This document shows positions 1 to 9,083 of a DNA stretch of 51,304 bases, in pieces. Below the pieces are notes generated by a model. That model had not been told where the DNA came from, searched no databases, and worked only from the letters and a program-made list of their open reading frames with translations. Positions within the stretch are counted from its first letter, which is position 1. Each line of letters begins with the position of its first letter. The stretch is from Aeromicrobium yanjiei (GTDB taxonomy: Bacteria > Actinomycetota > Actinomycetes > Propionibacteriales > Nocardioidaceae), in assembly GCF_009649075.1 (NCBI RefSeq), contig NZ_CP045736.1, forward strand, positions 1 to 51,304, in the 5' to 3' direction. The translations under genes were made by a program, and so were the position numbers.

Positions 1-181
1 GGGCTGTACAGCAGTTGAGTCCAGAGCGCCAAGCCAGACGGATCTCCATCTGGCTCCACACAACGCGACCCACATGGAGTCCTCTATGTGCACCCGCACG
101 AAACAACAGATGTTGACCGATATGGGACATCTGACGGCGCGGCGTACGTGGCAACCAGACGAGATGCAGGACAATCAACGT

Positions 182-1096
182 ATGGACATCGACTACCAGC
201 AGCTCTCCAGAGTCGTCAGCGTGGCGACCGGAAAAGGGGGAGTGCTCAAGACCTCCATCGCAGCGAATGTGGCCGGCGTCAGCGCGCGTGCGGGGTTCCG
301 GACACTCCTGGTCGAGCTCGACCCCCAGTCCGACCTCGGCGATGACTTGGGCTACTTCGGAGACCACGACAACGGCGAACAACTCACGCGAGCCATCCTG
401 ACCGGCGACCCGCTCCAGCCCACCAAAGTTGGAGTACGCGAGAACCTGGACGTCGTCACCGGCGGGGAATACCTCAGCGACACCGCCGCAGCACTGGCAG
501 CCAGGGCGCAGCGCCGCGGGGGAGTGGCCCACATGCTCGCCAAACCCCTCGCACCCCTGGCCGCCACCTACGACCTGGTCATCATCGACACCCCACCAGT
601 AGCCGAAACCCTGCAACTGCTGGCCCTGGGAGCCGCGCGCTGGCTCGTCATCCCAACCAGGTTCGACGCCTCGTCCATCAAAGCGATGCGCAGCATCGCC
701 GCACGAGTCGAAGAGGCCCGATCGCCCGAACACCGATTGGACATCCTCGCGGTCGTCCTGGCCGGCGTCTCCGCCAGCGCCACGAAGGTGCGCGAAGGCG
801 CCGAGACCAACATCAAGAGCATGCTCGAAGGGATGGACGAGGACCTCCTGCTGCCGCAAATGATCCGTGAGAGTGCTGCCACTGCCCGCGCGTGCCGCGA
901 CCGGGGAATGCTCGCCTACGAGATCGCCGAGGAAGTTGAGGGGGCCCAGCCGTACTGGGAAGCGCTGAGGTCGGGCCAACCCATCAAACGCCTCCCCGGC
1001 AGCGCCCCAGCACTCTCGGATGACTACATCAAACTCACCGACCAGCTCATCCGGCGGCTCGCCGCCCACGAAGAACAGCAGGAGGCCACCGCATGA
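182..1096 (+). CDS. parA: ParA-family partition ATPase
   Basis: Walker-type ATPase that would drive plasmid segregation together with the gene just downstream. Near the N-terminus is a deviant Walker A motif, KGGVLKTS; the family usually has KGGVGKTT, so a Leu replaces the second Gly. A Walker B strand (LVIIDTPP) follows, with the usual ParA layout around it. An in-frame ATG exists at 74 but has no ribosome-binding site. The ATG at 182 is preceded by AGGA at a 10-base spacing and begins only 16 residues before the P-loop, so I prefer it. The stop overlaps the next start by four bases (ATGA), indicating coupled translation. Assignment to ParA is secure; the start is moderately sure. Confidence 0.88.
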   Translation: MDIDYQQLSRVVSVATGKGGVLKTSIAANVAGVSARAGFRTLLVELDPQSDLGDDLGYFGDHDNGEQLTRAILTGDPLQPTKVGVRENLDVVTGGEYLSDTAAALAARAQRRGGVAHMLAKPLAPLAATYDLVIIDTPPVAETLQLLALGAARWLVIPTRFDASSIKAMRSIAARVEEARSPEHRLDILAVVLAGVSASATKVREGAETNIKSMLEGMDEDLLLPQMIRESAATARACRDRGMLAYEIAEEVEGAQPYWEALRSGQPIKRLPGSAPALSDDYIKLTDQLIRRLAAHEEQQEATA

Positions 1097-1629
1097 CCGG
1101 CGCCGACGACAGGTTCAGCTCCATCGCCGGCGGAGGCCTTCGCCGGCGCCCTGCCATTACTGCGGTACCCGACCCTGAGCCGACAACCCCAGCCCCCGCC
1201 GAAAAGGCGGTATCGCCGACAACCAAGGAGAAGGCCGCCACGAACAAGGCCGCGGTGGCGGACCGGGCCCGCCCAAGATCCGAAGATGTCGGAGGAACCC
1301 GGCGTGTAGCGTTCAGGACCCCTGAAGATCTGGACGCCAAACTACGCAGCCGCGTGGCAGCAGATCGAACGAGCAAGGTGCACGTCATCCTGGACGCGGT
1401 CGAACACGTCGAAAACGCCGGCATCAAGCTCGAGTTCCCCACGCCAGGAACGGTCAAGTCCTCGCTCTTCGTCCGCCCCAGAACGGCCACCGCGGCCACT
1501 CCGAGTATCCAAACCGAAGTCGTCCTCGACGCGGCAAGCGTGGCGACCCTCGACCGCCTCGCTGACAAGCACCAAGCCCCCACCAGGACCGCATTCGTAC
1601 TGGGCTGCCTACGCCAGTACCTGGATTGA
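1093..1629 (+). CDS. putative ParB-type partner with two RHH-like segments
   Basis: Overlaps the parA stop, the normal place for the DNA-binding partner of a plasmid partition system. The first third is a low-complexity Ala/Pro/Lys-rich tail. Two later segments (about residues 68-105 and 140-177) each look like a ribbon-helix-helix unit: a short beta strand (RRVAFRT; TEVVLDA) followed by two helices. It does not resemble the ParB/Srx nuclease-fold family, so I infer a small centromere-binding protein whose tail would stimulate ParA. Function is inferred from position and fold pattern only. Confidence 0.6.
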   Translation: MTGADDRFSSIAGGGLRRRPAITAVPDPEPTTPAPAEKAVSPTTKEKAATNKAAVADRARPRSEDVGGTRRVAFRTPEDLDAKLRSRVAADRTSKVHVILDAVEHVENAGIKLEFPTPGTVKSSLFVRPRTATAATPSIQTEVVLDAASVATLDRLADKHQAPTRTAFVLGCLRQYLD

Positions 1630-1949
1630 TTCGAACCTCGCAGAACGCTCCTGCAGTGCTTCCGCCGGCACGTAACTGTCTCGCCTGCCCAGCCCGAGCG
1701 AGACGCCTGCGATAAGCGCGGTCGGAGTCCTGCGGAGCCAAGATGAAGCGAAGAGGGGCCTCGGAGGTCACCGCGCCGAGACGACCCGAGGGCAGTAACC
1801 CATGTGACGTGAGAGGGTCTCTAGGTTCCCATGTGACGTCCCCGCCCGTCAGGCGGCCGAGAATGCCAGCTGAGGTCAAGTTCGCGTGCCAGGGACATTT
1901 TGCCCCGCGACGAGGGATCGTGGTGTTCGATCAACACGTTGGTGATCAC
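1630..1949. other. non-coding stretch after the partition operon
   Basis: About 320 bases with no convincing gene. It contains the pair of 12-bp direct repeats listed separately. Open frames on either strand are arginine-rich and lack ribosome-binding sites. Confidence 0.5.
1799..1839. repeat. two direct repeats CCCATGTGACGT
   Basis: The 12-bp word CCCATGTGACGT occurs at 1799-1810 and again at 1828-1839, start to start 29 bp. Lying just downstream of the partition genes, the pair could belong to a centromere or be a regulator site. Only two copies were seen, so this is weak. Confidence 0.4.
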
Positions 1950-2144
1950 CTAACGGGACACGAGCCACGAGAACGACGCGAAGGCAAGTAACGCCACGGG
2001 CCAGGCCAACACCGGATGGACCTTGAACCAGTGAGCCAGCGCGTTGTCGCCAGGGTCCCTCCCATCGCGCCTAGCACGACGGGTGTAAATCGCATCGGCC
2101 ACGAACACGCAACCCAAGAACGCCAGGCCCGCCGCAAGTCCCAT
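1950..2144 (-). CDS. small two-helix membrane protein
   Basis: A 64-residue protein with a hydrophobic segment at the N-terminus (about residues 2-19) and a second at about 44-61. They are separated by a charged, Arg/Asp-rich loop that contains HWFKVHP. The hydrophobic pattern is clearly protein-like, whereas the overlapping frames are not. No strong ribosome-binding site is visible. Family not recognised; possibly a small plasmid membrane protein. Confidence 0.45.
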   Translation of the reverse strand: MGLAAGLAFLGCVFVADAIYTRRARRDGRDPGDNALAHWFKVHPVLAWPVALLAFASFSWLVSR

Positions 2145-2289
2145 CTGACGTGTCTATCGAGTGGACGTGTCTTACGCACTTTCAACGTCGCCCGGGTCAC
2201 CTTGTGACCTTCTTCTTCCACTTGGTCAGGATCTGACTTCTCTCCTCGCAGGTATGCGCCCGCGGGTCATGACATCAAGAACTGAAGGG

Positions 2290-2660
2290 GCCGCCTCCGG
2301 CGGCGCTGTGAAGGGCTGATGTGGTCTCTCCCGGGGCGTCCATGATCTGCCCCCCGCGCCTGCACGCAATCGCCGCTGCGCGTCGAGCTCACCGGTCAGC
2401 CAGCTGGATCGGCGCTCGCAAGCTCGCTTATTTCCTCACCACCTGGCCGCCCGATCGCCCCTACGGGTTGACGTTCCGGCGCTCCACAGGGGCAGTTCAT
2501 CGTCCTTGCCCGGGAGGGCCAAAAAGCGGTTGGACGGCGGAGTTCAACGGGCACCTCCCGCGCAGAAGTGGAGTCACATCATGAGCAGCATCTTCAAGGC
2601 GTCGACCGTGGTCGACGTCGTCGACGCCGTTCGCACCTTCTTCGGGTTCATCGTGGCGGA
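2290..2660 (+). repeat. long direct repeat, copy 1 (DUF4192 leader and gene start)
   Basis: This block reappears with high identity at 7079-7440. It starts with a GC-rich hairpin (GCCGCC-TCC-GGCGGC), continues through a roughly 270-base leader and runs into the first codons of a DUF4192 gene. The stretch from about 2440 to 2610 is almost identical to 7225-7397. The leader being kept while the gene has decayed suggests a recombination-generated duplicate. Confidence 0.8.
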
Positions 2661-2930
2661 GCGTTCGTCGGAATCGTTACCACAGGACCCAGGCGCAGGT
2701 TAGGGCACCTCCTGCGGGTGGACCTGCCCGACAGTGACGAGATTTCCGACGCAGCGGAGGTCGGTCAAGCACTTGTGCCTGCGCGCAGCAAACGGGGTGG
2801 CACGCGCCCTGATCGCCGTTGAGCACACGCTAAGAGCGGACTAGGACCACAACTTGTCAACCCGATCGACACCGTCCTGGCCCACGGCATCGACCCGGAC
2901 TGCTGGACCGGGTTCTCGCCGTCTGAGTGA
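2581..2930 (+). pseudogene. DUF4192 pseudogene, internally deleted
   Basis: Remnant of the gene intact at 7361-8293. It opens with the same first 14 residues (MSSIFKASTVVDVV). It then changes frame near 2655, where the homologous text FVGIVTTGPRR continues in another frame. Roughly 230 residues are missing, and it ends with readable pieces of the C-terminus: an AVEHTLRAD-like stretch followed by a stop, then a tail ending GIDPDCWTGFSPSE, compared with GVDPAKWTGMPA in the intact copy. Frameshift, deletion and internal stop together show it is dead. Confidence 0.8.
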
Positions 2931-3047
2931 ACCGGGGTGAAGACCCGTGTTCGTTGCAGCAGCCCCCGGTGAATGCGTTTCCGAGAAAATATGGGACAGG
3001 GTGTGCTCAACTGGTCTCTCGTAACCGTCGCTAGTCAAAGGCCCCCC

Positions 3048-5990
3048 ATGTCAGAGATGAAACCGCGTGGGCTGGCCGCGCTGGTAGGTCTGGTTGTTCT
3101 CCTAGCCGGCACGGCTGTCGGACCCGCGGAAGCACGTGTCGGACTTGAGGGGCCGGCTTCCGTCGCGGTCGCACCTCCGGAAGATTCAGACGACGATGGC
3201 ACTCTAGATGCCTCTGATTCTGCGAGCGCCATAGATGGCGCAGCCCGTCAGTCAGAGCCGGTTGAGGACTTATCGCAACGAACCGAGACGTTTTCGACGG
3301 TCGCCAACCCGGACGGCTCATTCACGGGTACTAACTACGCCGCACCTGTCCGTGTGAAACAGGACGGCAAATGGGTCGACATTGACTACACCCTGCGTGA
3401 GGCCCCAGACGGCACCTACAAACCAGAGGCTGTCTTTGGTGATGTCCGCGTTAGCGGTGGCGGCACGAGAGAGGTGGCACGCGTCACCTTCGGTGATGGC
3501 GACGCCATGGCTCTGACGTGGCCTGTTCCACTCGGGAGGCCGACGGTCCGAGGCGGGACAGCTACATACGCGGTTTCCGAGACCTCGGACCTTGTAGTGA
3601 CAGTGACAGCATCGGGGGTCGCTACACACCTGCGGCTCAACTCGCCCCCATCGAGCGACGACCCAACATTCAAGTTTGGTGTTGAGACGACTCATCTGAA
3701 CGTGGACGAGGCTGCTGGCGGGTTGTTAGTTACTGATAGGTCAGACACTCACCTTGGCAACACTTCGACGCTGGTGGCGTGGGATGCTCGCCGGGATGCC
3801 GCCGGTGACCCCACTAACGTGGTGCGTCTTAACGCCGAACTATCGCGAGCGCGCTCGAGCGGCGGATCGTCGCAACAGACGCTTGATCTCAAAGCGCCAA
3901 GAGGGTTCCTTTCCGACCCCGCGACTGGGTATCCGGTAACGATCGACCCGGACATCAATGCGGTGAACGAACTGAGGGATACGTACACCCGGCCGGGTGA
4001 CACGGTCCCCACAGGCCAGTCGCCGCACCTCATTGTGGGGCGGGTAGGAGGGGACACTACGAACGTTAACCCAGCCGTCACTCTCATTCAGTGGGAGAAC
4101 ACATTTCTCGCCGGTAAGACGATCAGTGCCGCCTCCATGAACTTTTACCAGTACTTCACTGGGTCTTGCTCGCCTAGACAGATCAACATTCATCCGTTAA
4201 CGGCTGAGTTTCACGAGACCACGACAGTGAATTCCAACAAACCCGCCACGAACAACAACACAGGAAGTTCGACCCTTTTCACCGCTAATCGCGGTTCCGG
4301 ATGCGCAGACGGTCCTGGATTCGTTTCCGCAAGTACGCTGGGACTCGCGCGGGCGTGGTCCAAAGGGCCTGACGCAGGCGGGTTGCCGAACTGGGGAGTT
4401 CAACTGAATGTGCCGTCGGCTGACAGCGGGGATGCATCCTTCGAACGCCGATTCTGCTCCGAGGAGCCGAGCAACGACACCTCGCTGGCATGTTCAGTCG
4501 CGGACCGTGTTCCGTTCATGAAGTTCACGTACAGCGATCCTGCGCCGGCCACTCCACCAACGCCAGTAGTGACGGCCTCCGGTTTGACCAGAACGCTGGC
4601 CACGACAGTGACCGGCGTGGTGAAGGGGAACGTACGTGCAAGATTCCTAGTGAAGCGAGGGTCTGCAACGGTATCGGACAGTTACTCGGCTTTCGTTCCT
4701 AGCGGGACGCTTGCGAGTCTTGACCTGCCTGCACTTCCTGCAGGGACATATACGGTCCAGGCGTGGGCGAACGACGGCGCGCAGAGTTCAACAGCCCCTT
4801 CGTCGGCAGAGACATTCCAGGTGTCTCCGCAAGAGGGACTGTCCGCGATTGCGTTCACAGGCGAGGAAAATCCGTACACAGCTTCTGCGGTGGTCTCTGG
4901 GACACCTGGTGCGTCGGTTCGTGTCAGGTTCGCGGTAAAGAAGGGCGCAAGCGTCCTATTTGACGGCTACTCCGCCTTCGCGACCGTTCCGTCTTCCGGG
5001 CAGACACCTCCTCTAACGCTGCCGCTACCGGCGCTGGCGCTGGGAAATTATGACTTGGTGGCGTCTGTGTACTCACCTTCTGGACCGCTGGGCCAGCCCG
5101 TTCAGGTCCCTGCCTTAGCTGATGGCCCCCCAGGCGGATCAGTCGTTCCTATTGCTCAATTAGAGGCTTACAACACCCAAGCTGCCGGCCAATCAGCGGT
5201 GGGTCCTGACGAAAGTCGGGTCATACCGATTTGGGGCTCAGGAGGAGTACCAGACGACGCTAGTGTGGCGACGATCACAGCCCGCGTCAGGCTTCGAAAC
5301 TGGACAGCATCAGGAGCGCTCCAATTCGTAGACCCGGATTCGGCGTCGTCTCCCGAGAACACAAGTGTGAATTTTAACGCGGGTGTTGGAGATGCGTCAG
5401 GAGGTCTAACGCAGACGATCTCAGTCAGGCTGTCTCCTGCGGGCGACCTCGTCGTGAAGAACACGTCAGGTTCCAGCGTGCACCTGCAGATAGTGCCGCT
5501 CTCCTACGTGGTGCTGCCGGATGACACTTCTGCGGATTCGGAGCCCGAAGCGCTCGATGATTCGGATTACATGTGGCCCGATGGCGATGAACCCCCGCCA
5601 GCCCCCGGCGACCAGCAGGAACCGCCCATGGGGACGCTGGGTAACGATGTCTTCTTTACCAAAGGCGATCGTGTTCACGGGGTCGGGTACGCGTCCGGGC
5701 ACGGCTGGTGGCTAACTGCTGATCCATCGATCATCAACAAGAAGGCGTGGGTGACTATCGAGCTGCAGCAATACAACCTCAGCGAACTCAAGTGGAAAAC
5801 AAAAGACACCGGTCGGAAAAAGGTCAAACAAGGGGGCGGCTCAAGCAGGCGCGCGAATGCCCGAAGGGATTGCAAGAAGACGAACGCGGGTGTCCCATGG
5901 CGTACGCGAATCGACGTGGACATCATCGGTGTCGGTGATACGCCCAACAAACTGACCACGGCGGTTACGATCTTGTCTTGCAAAGTCTGA
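3048..5990 (+). CDS. secreted DNRLRE-type effector A
   Basis: About 980 residues. A Sec signal peptide covers roughly residues 1-29 (a MSEMKPRG basic start, a Leu/Val-rich core, then GPAEA). Next come an N-terminal region shared with effector B (DSDDDGTLDA, VEDLS-R-T, VANPDGSFT, a TIDPD end) and a DNRLRE-like domain (about 300-490). Ig-like segments (490-690), a beta-sandwich unit (about 705-830) and an acidic Pro-rich linker follow. The last 110 residues form a basic domain with Trp pairs and two Cys. Such N-termini normally lead into Rhs repeats, which are absent here. ATG 3048 follows AAAGG; it could also start at 3057. The C-terminal domain is not recognised; I infer a toxin because an unrelated small gene follows it. 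Confidence 0.75.
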   Translation: MSEMKPRGLAALVGLVVLLAGTAVGPAEARVGLEGPASVAVAPPEDSDDDGTLDASDSASAIDGAARQSEPVEDLSQRTETFSTVANPDGSFTGTNYAAPVRVKQDGKWVDIDYTLREAPDGTYKPEAVFGDVRVSGGGTREVARVTFGDGDAMALTWPVPLGRPTVRGGTATYAVSETSDLVVTVTASGVATHLRLNSPPSSDDPTFKFGVETTHLNVDEAAGGLLVTDRSDTHLGNTSTLVAWDARRDAAGDPTNVVRLNAELSRARSSGGSSQQTLDLKAPRGFLSDPATGYPVTIDPDINAVNELRDTYTRPGDTVPTGQSPHLIVGRVGGDTTNVNPAVTLIQWENTFLAGKTISAASMNFYQYFTGSCSPRQINIHPLTAEFHETTTVNSNKPATNNNTGSSTLFTANRGSGCADGPGFVSASTLGLARAWSKGPDAGGLPNWGVQLNVPSADSGDASFERRFCSEEPSNDTSLACSVADRVPFMKFTYSDPAPATPPTPVVTASGLTRTLATTVTGVVKGNVRARFLVKRGSATVSDSYSAFVPSGTLASLDLPALPAGTYTVQAWANDGAQSSTAPSSAETFQVSPQEGLSAIAFTGEENPYTASAVVSGTPGASVRVRFAVKKGASVLFDGYSAFATVPSSGQTPPLTLPLPALALGNYDLVASVYSPSGPLGQPVQVPALADGPPGGSVVPIAQLEAYNTQAAGQSAVGPDESRVIPIWGSGGVPDDASVATITARVRLRNWTASGALQFVDPDSASSPENTSVNFNAGVGDASGGLTQTISVRLSPAGDLVVKNTSGSSVHLQIVPLSYVVLPDDTSADSEPEALDDSDYMWPDGDEPPPAPGDQQEPPMGTLGNDVFFTKGDRVHGVGYASGHGWWLTADPSIINKKAWVTIELQQYNLSELKWKTKDTGRKKVKQGGGSSRRANARRDCKKTNAGVPWRTRIDVDIIGVGDTPNKLTTAVTILSCKV

Positions 5991-6016
5991 TCGGACGGGA
6001 CCTCAAGGAGGCAACG

Positions 6017-6805
6017 TTGACGATTACTGTCGCACTCCGCGGCGCCCTGAACCTCTGGCCCTGGATAGTAGCGGGCAAGGCGAACGACTCCTTGCCCGCC
6101 GACGACACCTTCAGCCTAGCGATCGTGCGTGCCGTTACCATCGACGCAGCGTGGCCTGAAGGCTACGGGGTCTCCTCGACCCGCTGGCATCAGGGTGAAG
6201 CGGGGGAGGACTGGACCAGCGATGGGCAAGAACGTGAACTGTGCTGGCTGCAGATTGAGCCGCTAGTTGACCCCAACCGGCCCCTTCCGACTGGAGTCGC
6301 ACTCTCAGTGCTAAGCGACGTCTTGGGACGGATCGGTGATTGGACGTTCTCCGGCGCTCATGCCGTGGTGCCTATACGTCAGGGGGTCACGCCGCTCCTT
6401 TCCGCCTCCTCCACACGTTCGTGGTTTGAGTTAGGAGACCCGCAAAATCGCCGGGACTTTAATATATGTGTCTCTCTCGAGGGCCAAAATGACGACGTTC
6501 TGGACACGGCAAACTTCCGTGACAGTCTGAACTACTATGGTGCGGGCCTCGTCTCGTTCGAGGACCTTGGCGGGCATTCGTCAGCTCGGCGGATTACCGG
6601 CGATGACATCGTCCACTCCGTCGATAATGGACTAACGATGTGGTTCTCGTGTCAGGCGCGTGAGTGGACCGTGGACCTTGCCAGTTGGGTCATTGACCTA
6701 GTTGGAGGTTGTCTTCGCGAGAATGGCGCGACGGGATTCACAGCCATCAGCGTGCAGTCGTCAGGCCGCTTCCAGCGTGGCGCTGGTACGGAGCCACTTC
6801 GCTAG
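6017..6805 (+). CDS. putative immunity protein of effector A
   Basis: 262-residue cytosolic-type protein with no signal peptide or membrane segment. A GGAGG box at about 6007-6011 sets the start at TTG 6017, 26 bases after the effector A stop; an open frame also extends back into the effector gene but has no signal. Family not recognised. Tight spacing behind a secreted modular protein, same strand and no hydrophobic export signal fit a cognate immunity role, which is inference from context only. Confidence 0.6.
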   Translation: MTITVALRGALNLWPWIVAGKANDSLPADDTFSLAIVRAVTIDAAWPEGYGVSSTRWHQGEAGEDWTSDGQERELCWLQIEPLVDPNRPLPTGVALSVLSDVLGRIGDWTFSGAHAVVPIRQGVTPLLSASSTRSWFELGDPQNRRDFNICVSLEGQNDDVLDTANFRDSLNYYGAGLVSFEDLGGHSSARRITGDDIVHSVDNGLTMWFSCQAREWTVDLASWVIDLVGGCLRENGATGFTAISVQSSGRFQRGAGTEPLR

Positions 6806-7078
6806 GTGCCGCTGACGCGGTGGTCGGCTCACCGGTTCGACACGTCAACCGAATAGAATTTTCGCGATGTGTGGTCGGCGTCGAGTCATGGACGACGGTT
6901 GTCATTGGCGTGGCATATGACTCAGGCAGCCCAAATCGCTCTTGTGAGGGAGCTCCTGGCAGGGCTCCAACTCCAGGCCGCTACGCGGCGATCTGGGGCC
7001 GCCAGGAGCCCTCAATCGGAGACGCCTACGGCGCCGTAGCTGGACCAGCCGAAGGCCGGGGGACAAGCCACTAACGGA
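6806..7078. other. spacer before repeat copy 2
   Basis: No gene recognised. Together with the leader in repeat copy 2, about 555 bases separate the immunity A stop from the DUF4192 start. A 40-codon open frame begins at ATG 6915 (MTQAAQIALVRELLAG) without a clear ribosome-binding site; I do not call it. Confidence 0.4.
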
Positions 7079-7440
7079 GCCGCCTCCGGCGGCGCTGCAA
7101 AAGCTGATTTTGTCTCTCCCGGGGCGTCTATGCTCTGCCCCCCGCGCCTCCACGCAATCGCCGCTACGCGTCGAGCTCACCGGCCATCAGGACGTTCGGC
7201 GCTGCGCTTATTTCCTCACGACCTGGCCGCCCGATCGCCCCTACGGGTTGACGTTCCGGCGCTCCACAGGGGCAGTTCATCGTCCTTGCCCGGGAGGGCC
7301 AAAAAACGGTTGGACGGCGGAGTTCAACGGGCACTTCCCGCGCAGAAGTGGAGTCTCATCATGAGCAGCATCTTCAAGGCGTCGACCGTGGTCGACGTGG
7401 TCGAGGCCGTCCCCACCCTGTTCGGTTTCGCTGTGTCCGA
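7079..7440 (+). repeat. long direct repeat, copy 2 (DUF4192 leader and gene start)
   Basis: Second copy of the block at 2290-2660, again opening with the GCCGCC-TCC-GGCGGC hairpin and running into the DUF4192 coding start. Here the gene downstream is intact. Confidence 0.8.
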
Positions 7441-8293
7441 GTCGTTCATCGGGATCATCACGAACGGACCCCGCAAGGCGTTCGGGTTCCGGCTGCGGCT
7501 GGACATGCCGCACGTCGAGGGCGCAGCCGAGGCGGGGGAGATGATCGCCCACCACCTCAACGAGCATGCTGGGGACGGGGTCGTCTTGCTGGCTCTCAGC
7601 GCTGATCAGGATGCTGCCGACGCGCTCACCGCCGAAGTGGTGGCCCGACTCGCACCCACCAACCTGATCCTCGCCGCGCGAGCCGACGCGGCGAACGTGT
7701 GGCTGTATGACCGCCACGGGATGCCCGACTACGGTGCACCGGTCTACGACCGTCCCGACAGGGTCAGCGCAGCCGTGGTGCAGGCCGTGGCCGGTGGGCA
7801 GCAAATCTGGTCCTCGCGCGAAGCGCTGGCAGCCTTGTTCGAGTCCGCGCCCGTCCTGTACGAGATCAGCCAAGACGTCGAGGCGATTGAGGCAGCCGAC
7901 GCCGCAGCGGGGGAGCGGCTGGCATTGGCCGCCACCGCAGCGCTGGAAAGTGCCAGCGCCGGAATCGTCAACGACGACCACGCCCGAGTTCTCGCGATCG
8001 CCGCGCAGGTCATCCCGGTGCGTGACGCACTGTGGTCGACCATCACGCACGCCAGCGCCGAGTCCGACGCCGAAGTCTGGCGACGCGTTGCGATCAAGAC
8101 AGCAGGCAAGGCAGCAGCCGGACCCTACGCGCTGGCCGCGTTCGGTTACTGGCTCGCCGGTGACGGCGCCCGTTCGCTCATGGCCGTGGAGCAGGCACTA
8201 CGCGCCGACATTCATCACTCACTGGCCGGGCTGGTCGAGATGGTTCTGACCCAGGGAGTGGACCCCGCCAAGTGGACGGGGATGCCCGCGTAG
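7361..8293 (+). CDS. DUF4192 domain protein
   Basis: 310 residues resembling the actinobacterial DUF4192 family, whose biochemical role I do not know. Recognisable features are an alternating hydrophobic start (GIITNGPRKAFGFRLRLDM), a Leu/Ala-rich central region with many Asp and Ala, and a C-terminal half with DALWSTITHASAESDAEVWR and KAAAGPYALAAFGYWLAGDG. ATG 7361 follows GTGGAG; an upstream in-frame extension to 7130 lies in the repeated leader and is unlikely to be translated. It is the only complete copy of three in this window (others at 2581 and 12180). Confidence 0.8.
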   Translation: MSSIFKASTVVDVVEAVPTLFGFAVSESFIGIITNGPRKAFGFRLRLDMPHVEGAAEAGEMIAHHLNEHAGDGVVLLALSADQDAADALTAEVVARLAPTNLILAARADAANVWLYDRHGMPDYGAPVYDRPDRVSAAVVQAVAGGQQIWSSREALAALFESAPVLYEISQDVEAIEAADAAAGERLALAATAALESASAGIVNDDHARVLAIAAQVIPVRDALWSTITHASAESDAEVWRRVAIKTAGKAAAGPYALAAFGYWLAGDGARSLMAVEQALRADIHHSLAGLVEMVLTQGVDPAKWTGMPA

Positions 8294-8296
8294 ATC

Positions 8297-8452
8297 GTGT
8301 CGCTGGTGGCCGACGCGAACACCACGGCGGGGGCCGCCGGCCGCCGCGTTCGCACCGGGGGAGCGGACCCGCCGTTGCTGTACCGCTCGGGCGGATGGCT
8401 TGTCAGGACTCGGCCACGGAGGGCCGACAAGTCGGCGCGCTCGCGCCGGTGA
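8297..8452 (+). CDS. possible small protein or gene fragment
   Basis: A 51-codon frame opening with GTG three bases after the DUF4192 stop. It reads VRTGGADPPLLYRSGGWLV, which looks more protein-like than the surroundings. It ends before the decayed regulator copy. It may be a real small gene of the DUF4192 block or a truncated remnant. Confidence 0.3.
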   Translation: MSLVADANTTAGAAGRRVRTGGADPPLLYRSGGWLVRTRPRRADKSARSRR

Positions 8453-8499
8453 GCGGACCCCGCCTTCGACGGGGCTTAACCCGCACGGACGGTGTCCTG

Positions 8500-8675
8500 G
8501 CCTACCGCCGTCAGTCCCCGCGGCCAGTGCTTACGGTCGAGGAGTCTCTTCTTGCGCGGGCTTGGTTTATGGGGATGACCCCCAGCTGGGCGACGCCTCC
8601 CCGGCGGAAGCGTTGGCAGAGGGCCAGGCGTGACTAGTGCTGGCTGCCGCACGCTCCTACGTCGATGTCGGCTGA
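8500..8675 (+). pseudogene. decayed copy of the regulator-like gene at 12518
   Basis: Three frames together read like the C-terminal half of the intact gene at 12518-12919: EESLLARAWFMGM, then after a frameshift PQLGDASPAEALAEG and a stop, then VLAAARSYVDVG and a final stop. The intact gene has VVQAWFQGMNPRLDDLAPARLL and ILAAARAFAAAG at the same places. So the block order DUF4192 then regulator occurs here too, with the regulator dead. Confidence 0.6.
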
Positions 8676-9083
8676 AACGCCCAAGCCTGCACTTGTCGCA
8701 GCACCGCCGTTGATGTGGCGAGTGGAGCGGACTTCGCCGCCGCTGCGCTTTGCCCGCATGGCTCCCCAGGACGCTGGGCTCGAGACCGGAAGCCGGTTCG
8801 ATATCCCCGGTGTCGGGCTCCTCTAAGCGGCCACGGAGCCTGTCGGAGCATTCGTCGAAACTGTCGCAGGCTTTCGCCCCTGTCATCCCTAATAGCGAAG
8901 ATGGCCCATCACGAACCAGAATCCGGGCAAGCTGCGGCAGGTAGGGTTGCGCGATCATGGCGGCTTGGCCGCCGCGTGTAGGTGCGCGTTGCTCGCGCTA
9001 GCAGCTACACGAACGCTTCGGGCCCGCAGCGGGTGATGGAACTCTGCTGCACCACGGGAATGCGCATCATCGCCGTGATGAGC
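8676..9083. other. non-coding stretch between the DUF4192 block and immunity B
   Basis: About 400 bases. Frames on both strands are short, Arg/Pro-rich and lack ribosome-binding sites. A minus-strand frame from 8958 starts plausibly (MIAQPYLPQLARILVRDG) but degenerates, so it may be a remnant. Confidence 0.35.

Noticed and set aside
2290..2310. GC hairpin as a terminator
   Set aside because: No T run and it belongs to a 370-bp repeated leader, so a role in termination is unsupported.
7277..8050. 257-codon minus-strand frame opposite DUF4192
   Set aside because: Antisense shadow; the plus strand matches a family and has two decayed copies elsewhere.
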